From assembly GCA_050916095.1 (NCBI GenBank), contig CP050901.1:992001-1056000 (forward strand): 64,000 bases of DNA, given 5' to 3'. Both the position numbers and the translations under genes were made by a program. This DNA is from JANPCX01 sp050916095. GTDB lineage: Bacteria > Pseudomonadota > Gammaproteobacteria > Burkholderiales > Burkholderiaceae_C. The notes beneath the pieces are model-generated. The model made no database searches and was not told the DNA's origin. It was given only the letters and a program-made list of their open reading frames with translations. Below are positions 26,682 through 35,666 of this stretch, one piece after another (within the stretch, counting starts at the first letter, position 1; each line of letters starts with the position of its first letter).

Positions 26682-27560
26682 CTACTGGGCCTGCAGCAAT
26701 ACCTCTCGCATGCGCTCGGTCAGTTGGTCCACGGCGGCACTGGAGGGCAAGTCGCGTGGCCTGAGCATGTAGACGGAGACAGCGATTTCTGGGTCCAGTG
26801 GCAGCACACGCAGTGCCGAGTGGCGCTGTGCATAGGCAGCGGTGTAGTTGTCCACCAAAGCCCAACCAAAGCCGTGCGCTGCCAACTCAATGGCGGCGTG
26901 GTAGCTGTGGGCGGTGACGCGGGCCAGGGGTTCGATGTCGTGCACTTGACAGGCCAGGTGCAACAGACGCCCCAAGGGGTCGGCCGGATCCAGATCGACG
27001 ACGGGGTGGGTGGCCAGGTCGGCCAGCGGGACACTGGCGCGCGGAAGGTCTTTGCCCACGGCCACCATGCGTCCCACAGCGATCACCTCGTTGACCAGGG
27101 CAGGGTGGTTGGAGGGCTCGAAGGCAAATCCGATATCGGCCTCGCGCAGCACCAGGCTCTCGGCAATTTGGCGCGAGTGCAAGGTGCGCAATGTGAGCCG
27201 AACTTGTGGATGTTTGACGCTCCAGCGACCGAGTGCCTGCGGCAGGGCTTCGAGCGCCAAACCTGGCACGCAGAGGACACGCAACAGTGCATGCGAATGT
27301 TTGCCCAGGTTGGCCGTGATGCGACGAACCGCGTCGAGTTTGAGGTAGAGCTGTTCCACCTCAGGAATCAACTGGTGCGCCTCGGCCGTGGGTACCAGCC
27401 GCCCACGCACCCTTTGAAACAAGGCCACGCCGACATGTTGTTCAGCCTGTTGCAAGAGCCGGGTGGCCGCAGGTTGTGTGATGTGCAGCATGTCGGCAGC
27501 ACCTTTGACCGTGCCCGCTTGCATCACCGCGTGGAAGATTTCGATGTAGCGGATGCGCAT
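26682..27560 (-). CDS. LysR-family transcriptional regulator
   Basis: 292 residues. The N-terminal winged helix-turn-helix (about 2-60) shows FHAVMQAGTVKGAADMLHITQPAATRLL, and the effector-binding domain follows with VLCVPGLALEALPQAL and the ADIGFAF segment. It lies just upstream of, and in the same direction as, the gltI-like gene with about 160 bases between, so it could regulate that gene; it resembles regulators of amino-acid uptake or catabolism (NocR/OccR-like), but the target is not determined from sequence. Confidence 0.85.
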   Translation of the reverse strand: MRIRYIEIFHAVMQAGTVKGAADMLHITQPAATRLLQQAEQHVGVALFQRVRGRLVPTAEAHQLIPEVEQLYLKLDAVRRITANLGKHSHALLRVLCVPGLALEALPQALGRWSVKHPQVRLTLRTLHSRQIAESLVLREADIGFAFEPSNHPALVNEVIAVGRMVAVGKDLPRASVPLADLATHPVVDLDPADPLGRLLHLACQVHDIEPLARVTAHSYHAAIELAAHGFGWALVDNYTAAYAQRHSALRVLPLDPEIAVSVYMLRPRDLPSSAAVDQLTERMREVLLQAQ

Positions 27561-27622
27561 GGTGGATGGGGTTAGTGTTCAGTGTTGTGAATTCAAAGGA
27601 CCGCGTGAGATTGTGTGGCGGC

Positions 27623-29098
27623 TCAGTTGCAAAACTCAGCGCTTGGGCTTCGAACCACCGTGACGGTGCAGTCCGATTCAGCCGCCACTTGGGCCGATAC
27701 GCTGCCCAAATAGCGCCGCAAACGGCCCTGGTCACGTGCGCCCATCACCACGTGGTCCACTTGGTTTTTCTTGACATACTCGATGATCGCCGTGGCGGGA
27801 TCTGGGGCCTCCAGCACATGGAAGGTGAGGCGACCGTTTTCCTTTTTCAGGTTCAGTGCCTGTGCGATGGGCCGCGCCCAATGTTTGAGCTGAACCAGCA
27901 GATTCATGTGTTTGCTGGCGCCTTGGGCGTCGACCAATTCGTCCATGCCGATGCGGTTTGTTTTCATGACGGTCAAACAAGCAAGGCGCGCGCCAGCTTC
28001 GGTTTGCAAGATGCGGTGGGCCATGAGTCGCACGGCTTCCAGCAACTTTGGCTCCGCGCCCTGGATGTCCAGGGCCACGAGGACGATGGGGCTGCGCTGG
28101 GTTTGCGACGTGGCGCTGGCCGCCTCGTCAGGCTCAGACCCCATGGCGGAAAACCAGCGGCGGAATTGGTGCACGAAGCCACTGGCCTTGAGGCGCTCGG
28201 CACGTGCCGTCAGAGGGACCTGTTCCGGGTGCAGCAAGTCAAATGCCAGCTGCGCTGCGCTTTGATGTCGCAACTCTGGTTTGACTTCCAGGCAGCGCAG
28301 AATAATTTCTTGCAGCCACGGCGGGCACTGCGGATTGAGTTTGCGAGGTGGCACGGGGTCGACGTAAAGGCGACGGCGCAAGCCGCGCACGCTGTTTGGC
28401 GCGCCAAAGGGGCGCTGGCCGGTGATGAGGTAGTACAGCATGACGCCCAAGGCAAACAAGTCGCTGCGCGGGTCATTGCGGATGAACTGGATTTGCTCGG
28501 GCGACATGTAGGGACCCGTGCCCATCGGCAATTCAAACTCTTCTTCCAGTAAATCAGGCAATTGATCGTGGCGGGACAGGCCGAAGTCCACCAGCACCGC
28601 CTCACCGCCCTGGCCATCCACGACGGGACGGAACATGATGTTGCTGGGTTTGATGTCGAGGTGCACCACGTGCTGTCGGTGCAGTTCGTGCAAGGCGGTG
28701 GCTACCTTGTGCCCGATCTCGACCACCTCTGGCACGTTCAGCGGCGCCGCATCGAAACGCGGTTTGAGCGAAGCGCCCGCTATGCACTCCATCACGATGT
28801 AAGGCCGCCTGCTGAGGTCACCCTTGGCGATGAAACGCGGGACATGCGGACCTGTCAAAGTGGGCATGATCATTTGCTCCACCTCGAAACCCACCACGGT
28901 GGCTGGGTCATCCCCGCCCTTCACCCGCGGTACTTTCATGATCAAGTGGCCGGCATTCGGATCATCGACTCTCGTGACCCGCCACAAATTCGCCATGCCG
29001 CCTTGATGGGCGTGGGCCTCGACTTTGAAGCCGTCGATGACTTGACCGATTTCAACGCCAGGCGATGTATTGAGTGTTTGCTGCAAGTCGATGCTCAT
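27623..29098 (-). CDS. Bifunctional Ser/Thr protein kinase-universal stress protein
   Basis: 491 residues. Kinase domain (about 20-290): K55 in IMKVPR, the catalytic loop HLDIKPSN (146-153), where Leu replaces the usual Arg, DFG (171-173) and GTGPYMSPEQ. After a linker a universal-stress-protein domain follows (about 335-485): PIVLVALDI, VDHVVMGARDQGRLRRYLGSVS and ESDCTVTVVRS, close to the nucleotide-binding motif GxxGxxxxxxGS. This fusion is known in Burkholderiales; its signal is unknown. The RD change suggests activation without activation-loop phosphorylation. A metallophosphoesterase gene ends two bases upstream. Confidence 0.88.
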   Translation of the reverse strand: MSIDLQQTLNTSPGVEIGQVIDGFKVEAHAHQGGMANLWRVTRVDDPNAGHLIMKVPRVKGGDDPATVVGFEVEQMIMPTLTGPHVPRFIAKGDLSRRPYIVMECIAGASLKPRFDAAPLNVPEVVEIGHKVATALHELHRQHVVHLDIKPSNIMFRPVVDGQGGEAVLVDFGLSRHDQLPDLLEEEFELPMGTGPYMSPEQIQFIRNDPRSDLFALGVMLYYLITGQRPFGAPNSVRGLRRRLYVDPVPPRKLNPQCPPWLQEIILRCLEVKPELRHQSAAQLAFDLLHPEQVPLTARAERLKASGFVHQFRRWFSAMGSEPDEAASATSQTQRSPIVLVALDIQGAEPKLLEAVRLMAHRILQTEAGARLACLTVMKTNRIGMDELVDAQGASKHMNLLVQLKHWARPIAQALNLKKENGRLTFHVLEAPDPATAIIEYVKKNQVDHVVMGARDQGRLRRYLGSVSAQVAAESDCTVTVVRSPSAEFCN

Positions 29099-29100
29099 GG

Positions 29101-29844
29101 TCAGTGCCCATCGTCCAAACGCTCAGCCAAACGCTGCGGCAAACCAGCCGCCCGAATCTTCGCGCCGGCAGCCTCCACGTCATACGGCACACGGTGGTAG
29201 GTGAGGGTGGCGGTTTCCACTTCAAAGATGGCATAACAGGCCGCCGGGTTGCCGTCACGCGGTTGTCCGGCAGAGCCTGGGATGGCCAACCACTGGCGCT
29301 GCGGTGACAAGGGGATGGGTACGCCTGCGGTGGGCACAAACTCGCCCGCTTTTCCGGTGCTGCTCAGGTGGAACAATTTCGGCTCGTGCACATGGCCACA
29401 AAAGGTGTAGCGGCAGTCTGTCATGTTCAAACTTTTGACTGCGTCCATTCGACCGATGACATAACCCCATTGGGCAGGCAAGAATGCGTTGGCGTGGACA
29501 AAAAGGCAACCGAGGTCTGTCGCCATCATCGGCAAATCGGCCAGAAACTGCAGTTGCGCTCCACTGACGTGTTCGCGCGTCCACGCCACCACTTGGCGCG
29601 CCTGGGCCACCATGGTGGGCATGGGGCCTTGCACCACAGCTGAGTCGTGGTTGCCCATGACAGCGATGGCACCACGTGCGACCATCTCCCGGACGCGATC
29701 CACCACCCACCCGGGGTCGGCACCGTAACCAACAAAATCGCCCAGCAAGGCATACCGCTGGGCGCCTTGACGAGCGGCATGATCCAGGACCGCTTCGAAC
29801 GCCTCGCGGTTGGCGTGGATGTCGGTGATGAGAGCCAGCTTCAT
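29101..29844 (-). CDS. Calcineurin-like metallophosphoesterase
   Basis: 247 residues of the YfcE/PP-type metallophosphatase fold. Metal ligands are visible: D8 and H10 in LITDIHAN, D36 in LLGDFVGYG, N64/H65 in GNHDSAV, and downstream histidines in FCGHVHEP. It could act on phosphoproteins, nucleotides or small phosphodiesters. It is translated just ahead of the kinase-stress-protein gene with only two bases between, so a kinase-phosphatase pairing is plausible but unproven. Confidence 0.85.
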   Translation of the reverse strand: MKLALITDIHANREAFEAVLDHAARQGAQRYALLGDFVGYGADPGWVVDRVREMVARGAIAVMGNHDSAVVQGPMPTMVAQARQVVAWTREHVSGAQLQFLADLPMMATDLGCLFVHANAFLPAQWGYVIGRMDAVKSLNMTDCRYTFCGHVHEPKLFHLSSTGKAGEFVPTAGVPIPLSPQRQWLAIPGSAGQPRDGNPAACYAIFEVETATLTYHRVPYDVEAAGAKIRAAGLPQRLAERLDDGH

Positions 29845-29880
29845 GTTTTTACCGACCTGAAGGAGAGGGCTGGGCTAAGT

Positions 29881-30822
29881 TCAGCCTATGCGCCCGAGCA
29901 GTAAATACTCCATCAGCGCTTTTTGCACATGCATGCGGTTCTCCGCTTCGTCCCACACCACCGATTGCGGGCCGTCGATCACGTCGGCGTCTACTTCTTC
30001 ACCGCGGTGGGCAGGCAGGCAATGCATGAAGAGTGCATCGGGTGCGGCCACGCCCATCATGGCGTTGCTGACACGCCAGTTGGCAAAGGCTTTCAGGCGG
30101 GCTTCGTTTTCAGCCTCGTAACCCATGCTGGTCCACACATCGGTCGTCACCAAGTGAGCGCCACGGCAGGCGTCCAGGGGGTTCTTGAACACCTTGACGC
30201 AGGCTGTGTTCGTCACACCGGCCACCTTGGCGTCAATCTCATAACCACTGGGGGTGCTCACATGCAGCGTGAAGCCGAGCAAGTCGGCGGCTTGTAGCCA
30301 GGTGTTGGCCATGTTGTTGCCATCGCCCACCCAGGCCACCACCTTGCCTTTGATGCTGCCTCGGTGTTCGATGAAGGTGAAGATGTCTGCCAGAATTTGA
30401 CAGGGGTGGTACTCGTTGGTCAGCCCGTTGATCACTGGCACCCGCGAGTTCGCGGCGAACAGCTCAATTTTGGTTTGTTCGTAAGTGCGGATCATCACCA
30501 CATCCACCATGCGGCTGATGACACGTGCGCTGTCTTCTATCGGCTCCGCACGCCCCAACTGGCTGTCGCCCGTGGTGAGGTTGACCACTGAGCCGCCCAT
30601 TTGATACATGCCGGCTTCAAAACTGACTCGTGTGCGGGTGCTGGCCTTCTCGAAAATCATGGCCAAGGTGCGGTCCACCAGTGGCGTGTACTTCTCGTAG
30701 TTCTTGAAGCGTTTTTTGATGGTGGCCGCGCGCTCGAAGAGATAGCTGTATTCCTCAGCCCGCAGGTCTTTGAACTGCAGGAAATGCCGGATCAGGCTGT
30801 TGCCGGGTTTCATGGTGTTCAT
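29881..30822 (-). CDS. argF: Ornithine carbamoyltransferase
   Basis: Makes citrulline from ornithine and carbamoyl phosphate in arginine synthesis. 313 residues, normal. Carbamoyl-phosphate-binding STRTR is at 61-65, HPCQ at 139-142, and the ornithine-site HCLP motif appears in FMHCLPAHRGEEV near the C terminus. The ATG at 30822 overlaps the argD stop (ATGA); a second ATG three codons later is possible. Cytoplasmic trimer. Confidence 0.96.
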   Translation of the reverse strand: MNTMKPGNSLIRHFLQFKDLRAEEYSYLFERAATIKKRFKNYEKYTPLVDRTLAMIFEKASTRTRVSFEAGMYQMGGSVVNLTTGDSQLGRAEPIEDSARVISRMVDVVMIRTYEQTKIELFAANSRVPVINGLTNEYHPCQILADIFTFIEHRGSIKGKVVAWVGDGNNMANTWLQAADLLGFTLHVSTPSGYEIDAKVAGVTNTACVKVFKNPLDACRGAHLVTTDVWTSMGYEAENEARLKAFANWRVSNAMMGVAAPDALFMHCLPAHRGEEVDADVIDGPQSVVWDEAENRMHVQKALMEYLLLGRIG

Positions 30823-32039
30823 GGGGTTTTGGTCGACGATTGCAGGAAGGCCCGAACGAGCGGTGCGAGCAGTGCCACGATTTGAGCCGCTTCGTCTTCG
30901 GTCAAGATCAATGACGGGACGAGGCGTATGACCTTGTCGGCGGTGACACTCATCAACAGACCGGCTTTTGCCGCCATTCCCAACAAATCACCGCAAGGCC
31001 GATCCAGCTCGATGCCCAGCATCAGGCCTTGGCCCCGAATTTCCACCACACCCGGAACCTGGCTCAGTTCGCGCTCCAGGCCTGAACGCAAGGCAGCACC
31101 CACGTGGCGGGCGTTTTCAAGCAGTCCGTCTTCTTCCATGATGCGCAGCGTTTCCACGCCCGCCCGCATGGCCAAGGGGTTGCCCCCAAAGGTGGTGCCG
31201 TGGTTGCCGGGTTGCAGCACCGTGGCCGCCCGCAGGCCACAAACGACGGCACCTACGGGAACACCCGAGCCCAGGCCTTTGGCCAGCGGCATCACATCGG
31301 GCTGGATGTCGGCCCATTGGTGAGCAAACCACTTGCCCGTGCGGCCAATGCCGCATTGCACCTCGTCCAGCATCAAGAGCCAGTCATGCTGGTCGCACAG
31401 TTGGCGCAATGCTTTCAGGAACTCCACGGTGGCGGGGTTGACGCCGCCTTCACCTTGAATTACCTCCAAAAATACGGCCGTGATGTGAGGGTGGTTCTTT
31501 GCTGCTGCTTCAATGGCCGCAATGTCATTCAAAGGCACGCGAACAAATCCCTCCACCAAAGGTCCAAACCCGGCTTGAACCTTTGGATTCGCGGTGGCGG
31601 AAAGCGTGGCGATGGAGCGGCCGTGAAAGGCTTTCTCGAAAACAATGACCTCAGGCGTGTGGTTGCCTCTGTCGTGCCCAAATTTGCGTGCGATTTTCAA
31701 GGCCGCTTCATTGGCTTCGAGCCCCGAGTTGCAAAAGAACACCTTGGTCAAACCAGACAACTCACACAGCTTGGCCGCCAATTGCTCCTGCAGTGGCACG
31801 TGGTAGTAGTTGGAGGTGTGAATCAGCTTGGCCACTTGCTCTTGCAAAGCGGGCACGAGTTTGGGGTGGGCGTGACCCAGGGTGTTGACAGCGATGCCAC
31901 CCAAGCCATCCAGGTATTTTTTGCCCTCTGTGTCCCACACCCAGCAGCCTCGGCCATGCGACAGTGCGATGGGCAGACGCCCATAGGTGGACATCACATG
32001 GGGTTCCGGGCTGGTAGGTAATTTTTCGGGGGCGTTCAT
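30819..32039 (-). CDS. argD: Acetylornithine aminotransferase
   Basis: PLP enzyme converting N-acetylglutamate semialdehyde to N-acetylornithine. I start it at the ATG at 32039 (MNAPEKLPTSPEPHVMSTYGR), giving 406 residues; an ATG eight codons upstream is unlikely. Class III aminotransferase features: PLP-lysine in LAKGLGSGVPVGA, the dyad before it in LMLDEVQCGIGRTGKWF, and THFRGNP-like TTFGGNPLAM. It heads the argD-argF unit and overlaps argF by four bases. Confidence 0.95.
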   Translation of the reverse strand: MNAPEKLPTSPEPHVMSTYGRLPIALSHGRGCWVWDTEGKKYLDGLGGIAVNTLGHAHPKLVPALQEQVAKLIHTSNYYHVPLQEQLAAKLCELSGLTKVFFCNSGLEANEAALKIARKFGHDRGNHTPEVIVFEKAFHGRSIATLSATANPKVQAGFGPLVEGFVRVPLNDIAAIEAAAKNHPHITAVFLEVIQGEGGVNPATVEFLKALRQLCDQHDWLLMLDEVQCGIGRTGKWFAHQWADIQPDVMPLAKGLGSGVPVGAVVCGLRAATVLQPGNHGTTFGGNPLAMRAGVETLRIMEEDGLLENARHVGAALRSGLERELSQVPGVVEIRGQGLMLGIELDRPCGDLLGMAAKAGLLMSVTADKVIRLVPSLILTEDEAAQIVALLAPLVRAFLQSSTKTP

Positions 32040-32250
32040 GGCGGGCTCCGTGCGCTTGGCCACAAGCGACTGATGAATTGAAAGACTTGATGACTTGGCC
32101 TGGGAGAATTCTACGGCTCACCCCGCAGACGCGAGCTTCTTACCCATCCTGCCGATTCCATTCGTTCTCAGCCGGTGCGACGCAGCAAAGGCACGGCACA
32201 ATCCGAATCACGTCGATTGATTATTGAAGTTACCCGAACACAACCGCCGC

Positions 32251-32580
32251 ATGACCGTCTCCAAACCCAGAGAAGTCTTTATTCAGGGCCTGACCTTGGA
32301 TGGGAAAACATTTCGGCCCAGCGACTGGTCCGAACGTTTGGCGGGTGCCATGTCCTGTTTCAGGCCGGGCGGCGGCAAAGGTGGCATTGGTGCCTACATT
32401 GGCTATTCACCCTACTGCGTCCCCCGGGTAATCAATGGCATCAAGTGTGTGATCGTCAATGAGCAGTTGCGCGACATCGAACCCATGGCCTGGGATTTCG
32501 TCATGAATTTCGCGCGTGACAATCAGCTTCAAGTGGCTGAAGCTTGTCTGTTGCCTGAACCGTCTCCATCGAAAAGATAA
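32251..32580 (+). CDS. DUF3579 family protein
   Basis: 109 residues from the ATG at 32251. The segments FIQGLTLDGKTFRPSDWSERL, RPGGGKGGIGAYIGYSPYC and DIEPMAWDFVMNFARDN match the DUF3579 family, which is common next to argD in betaproteobacteria. Function unknown; the protein is small, soluble and without a signal peptide. It is divergent from argD and converges with rpsT, sharing a bidirectional terminator. Confidence 0.85.
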   Translation: MTVSKPREVFIQGLTLDGKTFRPSDWSERLAGAMSCFRPGGGKGGIGAYIGYSPYCVPRVINGIKCVIVNEQLRDIEPMAWDFVMNFARDNQLQVAEACLLPEPSPSKR

Positions 32581-32589
32581 GTGGTGTTC

Positions 32590-32632
32590 AAAAAGCAAAA
32601 GGGCTCGCAATGCGAGCCCTTCTTTTCTTTGC
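32590..32632. terminator. Bidirectional terminator between DUF3579 gene and rpsT
   Basis: GGGCTCGC (32601-32608) pairs with GCGAGCCC (32612-32619) around a three-base loop. It is flanked by an A-rich side on the left and TCTTTTCTTT on the right, so both strands read a hairpin followed by T, suitable for ending both convergent genes. Confidence 0.88.
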
Positions 32633-32647
32633 CTCGTTACCCTGGTA

Positions 32648-32944
32648 TCAAGCGGCGAGTGCTTTGACCTTGGCCGACAAGCGGCTCTTGTGGCGAGCTG
32701 CTTTGTTTTTGTGGAACAGGCCTTTGTCGGCCACAGAATCAATCACGCTTTGGGCCGTGGCAAACAACTCGCTTGCTTTGGCTTTGTCACCTGACAGAAC
32801 GGCTTTTTGCACATTCTTGATCACGGTGCGGAATTTAGAGCGCAACGCGGTGTTCGCGGCGTTGAGCTTGACGTCTTGACGTGCGCGCTTGCGACCAGAG
32901 GCAATGCGAACGGTTTTTTTCTTGGCTTTGGATGAAGTGGCCAT
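32648..32944 (-). CDS. rpsT: 30S ribosomal protein S20
   Basis: 98 residues, normal for bS20, starting MATSSKAKKKTVRIASGRKRARQ, with a high content of Lys, Arg and Ala and the conserved KGLFHKNKAARHKSRL segment. The ATG at 32944 is chosen because that is the conserved N terminus; the frame extends upstream without conserved sequence. It binds 16S rRNA early in 30S assembly. A promoter (TTGCTT-18-TATACT) precedes it at 32982-33011. Confidence 0.96.
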   Translation of the reverse strand: MATSSKAKKKTVRIASGRKRARQDVKLNAANTALRSKFRTVIKNVQKAVLSGDKAKASELFATAQSVIDSVADKGLFHKNKAARHKSRLSAKVKALAA

Positions 32945-32981
32945 GCTGTATCTGTATATCCAGGGTTGGGCAAAGACCGCG

Positions 32982-33011
32982 AGTATAGCAGGGCGCGGGG
33001 CCGACAAGCAA
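32982..33011 (-). promoter_or_regulatory. Promoter of rpsT
   Basis: On the minus strand TTGCTT (33011-33006) is followed after 18 bases by TATACT (32987-32982), close to sigma-70 consensus. It lies about 40 bases before the rpsT start. Confidence 0.6.
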
Positions 33012-33111
33012 GCCTGCCGCCCGGGTATCCCGGTGGGTGGTGGGCGCCTACCTATAATCGGGCAGTGATTCCTGCATCCCCTCTCGGCCTTTTGGGCCTT
33101 CCCTCGCGCCC

Positions 33112-34671
33112 ATGAACTTGTTGCGGGCCGCTTCCATGGTGTCTTTGCTGACCTTGGCGTCGCGCGTCACGGGTTTGGTGCGTGAGTTGCTGGTGGCCTC
33201 GCTATATGGAGCCAGCGCTTGGACGGATGCGTTTCAAGTTGCATTTCGCATCCCGAATTTGTTGCGGCGTTTGTTCGCCGAGGGTGCGTTCTCACAGGCC
33301 TTTGTGCCCTTGTTGGCAGAGTGCCGGACCCGTGATGGTGATGAGGCCACGCGGTCGCTCATTGACGCCGTCGCGACGGTTTTGTTTTGGGCGCTGCTTT
33401 TGACCTGTGTGATCGGCGTGGCTGCGGCGCCCATCCTGGTGTGGTTCATGGCTTCAGGGCTTGAGCAGTTCGACGGTGCGGTGTGGATGACACGCCTGAT
33501 GTTCCCCTACATCGGTTTCATGTCCTTGGTTGCGCTTTCTGCGGGCATCTTGAACACCTGGCGACGTTTCGCGGTTCCCGCCGCGACACCTGTTTTGCTC
33601 AATCTCGCCGTGATCGGTTGCGCCTGGGGCTTGACGCCGTGGTTCAAGCGCTGGGGCATTGAGCCTGTTTATGCCTTGGCGGCCGGTGTGCTGCTGGGCG
33701 GTGTTTTGCAGCTGGGTGTGCAAATACCGGCACTGATACGCATTGCTTGTTTGCCTCGCATTGGGCTTGCGCCCAGCAGTTTGGGTTCCGCATGGCAACA
33801 CCCCGGTGTGGGTAGAGTGCTCAAACAAATGGCACCTGCACTGCTGGGTGTGTCTGTTGCCCAACTCTCCTTGCTCATCAATACGCAGATTGCATCGCAT
33901 TCGGGTGTCGGCGCAGTGTCGTGGCTGACTTACGCCGACCGGTTGATGGAATTTCCAACCGGTTTGCTGGGTGTAGCCCTCGGTGTGGTGCTGTTGCCGC
34001 AGTTGTCGGCAGCCAAGGCCCAGGCTGATGCCAGGGCCTTTTCCGGTTTGCTCGATTGGGGTTTGCGGCTGACCTTGCTCTTGGCCTTGCCCTGTGCCGT
34101 GGCGCTGCTGGTTTTTCCGAAAGCGTTGGTGGCTGTGCTGTACCACTATGGTGCTTTCACAGCCTATGACGTCACTCAAACCACCCCGGCGCTGCAGGGC
34201 TACGGTGTGGGTCTCTTGGGTTTGATTGGCGTGAAAATTTTGGCCCCCGGTTTTTACGCCCGGCAAGACACCAAAACACCTGTGAAGATCGCCATCGTGG
34301 TGCTGGTGTTCACGCAACTCATGAACCTGGTGCTCGTGCCCTATATCGGTTTTGCTGGCCTGGCGTGGTCCATTGGTTTGGGTGCCTTGCTTAACGCCGC
34401 GTGGTTGTTCGTTGGATTGCGCCGCGCAGGGTTGTACACGCCCGAGGCAGGTTGGTGGCTTTACGCCGCGAAAGTGGTTTGCGCGACCACGGTGTTGGGT
34501 GCGGTACTGTGGTTTTCCGCGTCTGAGGTGGATTGGCTTGGTTTGCGCTCACAACCCTTTGTTCGCATCGGTATTTTGATGGGCACCTTGGCGCTGGCGG
34601 CCGCTGTTTATGCCGCCATGCTGGCCTTGCTGGGTTTGCGTGTGCGAGACTTTAGGCGTCAGGCACACTGA
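33112..34671 (+). CDS. murJ: Lipid II flippase MurJ
   Basis: 519-residue inner-membrane protein with about 14 hydrophobic segments that flips lipid II for peptidoglycan synthesis. The N terminus MNLLRAASMVSLLTLASRVTGLVRE is characteristic, as are RIPNLLRRLFAEGAFSQAF and the GLLGVALGVVLLPQLS region; KILAPGFYARQDTKTPVKIA also matches MurJ/MviN. Lies downstream of a TATAAT-like box at 33053-33058 whose -35 is poor. Confidence 0.95.
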   Translation: MNLLRAASMVSLLTLASRVTGLVRELLVASLYGASAWTDAFQVAFRIPNLLRRLFAEGAFSQAFVPLLAECRTRDGDEATRSLIDAVATVLFWALLLTCVIGVAAAPILVWFMASGLEQFDGAVWMTRLMFPYIGFMSLVALSAGILNTWRRFAVPAATPVLLNLAVIGCAWGLTPWFKRWGIEPVYALAAGVLLGGVLQLGVQIPALIRIACLPRIGLAPSSLGSAWQHPGVGRVLKQMAPALLGVSVAQLSLLINTQIASHSGVGAVSWLTYADRLMEFPTGLLGVALGVVLLPQLSAAKAQADARAFSGLLDWGLRLTLLLALPCAVALLVFPKALVAVLYHYGAFTAYDVTQTTPALQGYGVGLLGLIGVKILAPGFYARQDTKTPVKIAIVVLVFTQLMNLVLVPYIGFAGLAWSIGLGALLNAAWLFVGLRRAGLYTPEAGWWLYAAKVVCATTVLGAVLWFSASEVDWLGLRSQPFVRIGILMGTLALAAAVYAAMLALLGLRVRDFRRQAH

Positions 34672-34704
34672 TTTTCTGACCCCGCATTTACCACTGGTTC
34701 GCAC

Positions 34705-35631
34705 ATGCCTTCCCCGCTACTTTGGCCTCCCGCTCCGCCTTCCCCGCTGGAATACTTTCGCACCCTGGTAGCGCGTGACGCGGGGTTGCCGCTGTTGGAA
34801 GCGGCCGTCTCGATTGCGCAAGATGCGCAGCCGCAGCTGGATATTCAGGCCGTTCTGGGTGAGGTTGAAAACCATGCAGAAGTGCTGCGTCGCCGGTTGC
34901 AGTCCGATGCACCCAGCCTTCACAAACTGCAACGTTTGAACCATTACTTTTTCCAAGACTTAGGCTTTGCAGGCAACGTCAACGACTACTACGACCCGCG
35001 CAACAGCCATGTGCACCATGTGCTGCAAACGCGCCGTGGCATCCCTATCACTTTGGCAGTTCTCTACATTGAAATCGCCCAACACATTGGCCTGCGTGCG
35101 CGCGGCATTTCCTTCCCCGGTCACTTCTTGATCAAGGTGAGTTTGAGTCGTGGCGATCAACGCGGTGAAGTGGTGGTCGATCCATTCACAGGCCACTCGC
35201 TGGCCCGCGAAACGCTCGACGACATGTTGGCACCGTACAAACAGCAACACAGCGAACTGGAAAGTGCGCAGATTCCATTGGAGTACTTTCTTCGTCCCGC
35301 AAGCGCTCGGGAGGTTCTGAACCGGATGTTGCGCAATTTGAAAGAGATTCACACCACAGCCCGTGACTGGCCAGCGCTGCTTGCTGTGTCACACCGCCTG
35401 GTGGCGCTGTTGCCCGACGCGCCCGAGGAGCGCCGCGACCGGGCGTTGCCTTTGGAGGCGCTGGGACATTTGTCTGAGGCTGCGGACGACCTGCAGGCCT
35501 ACTGGGATGAAATGGGCGAGCACACTGACCCCATGACGCAAGAGAAATTGCGTGCCCGGTTGAATGCTTTGCGTGAGAGTGCTGGCAACGCCGAAAGTGG
35601 CCCCAACGCTGCGCCTCCGGCTTCTAGCTGA
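34705..35631 (+). CDS. SirB1-family protein (transglutaminase-like fold)
   Basis: 308 residues. The stretch LGFAGNVNDYYDPRNSHVHHVLQTRRGIPITLAVLYIEIA and RGISFPGHFLIKV is the signature of the SirB1/YchA family, which has a transglutaminase-like core followed by TPR-like helices (DWPALLAVSHRLVALLPDAPEERRDRAL). The family is widespread near murJ/prmC-type genes but its activity is uncertain. Cytoplasmic and without a signal peptide. Confidence 0.85.
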   Translation: MPSPLLWPPAPPSPLEYFRTLVARDAGLPLLEAAVSIAQDAQPQLDIQAVLGEVENHAEVLRRRLQSDAPSLHKLQRLNHYFFQDLGFAGNVNDYYDPRNSHVHHVLQTRRGIPITLAVLYIEIAQHIGLRARGISFPGHFLIKVSLSRGDQRGEVVVDPFTGHSLARETLDDMLAPYKQQHSELESAQIPLEYFLRPASAREVLNRMLRNLKEIHTTARDWPALLAVSHRLVALLPDAPEERRDRALPLEALGHLSEAADDLQAYWDEMGEHTDPMTQEKLRARLNALRESAGNAESGPNAAPPASS

Positions 35632-35666
35632 ACAACTTGCCAATCGCCACAACAAATCACCAGACC

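Noticed and set aside
31104..32021. 305-codon plus-strand frame opposite argD
   Set aside because: Composition is that of a shadow frame; argD is complete on the minus strand.
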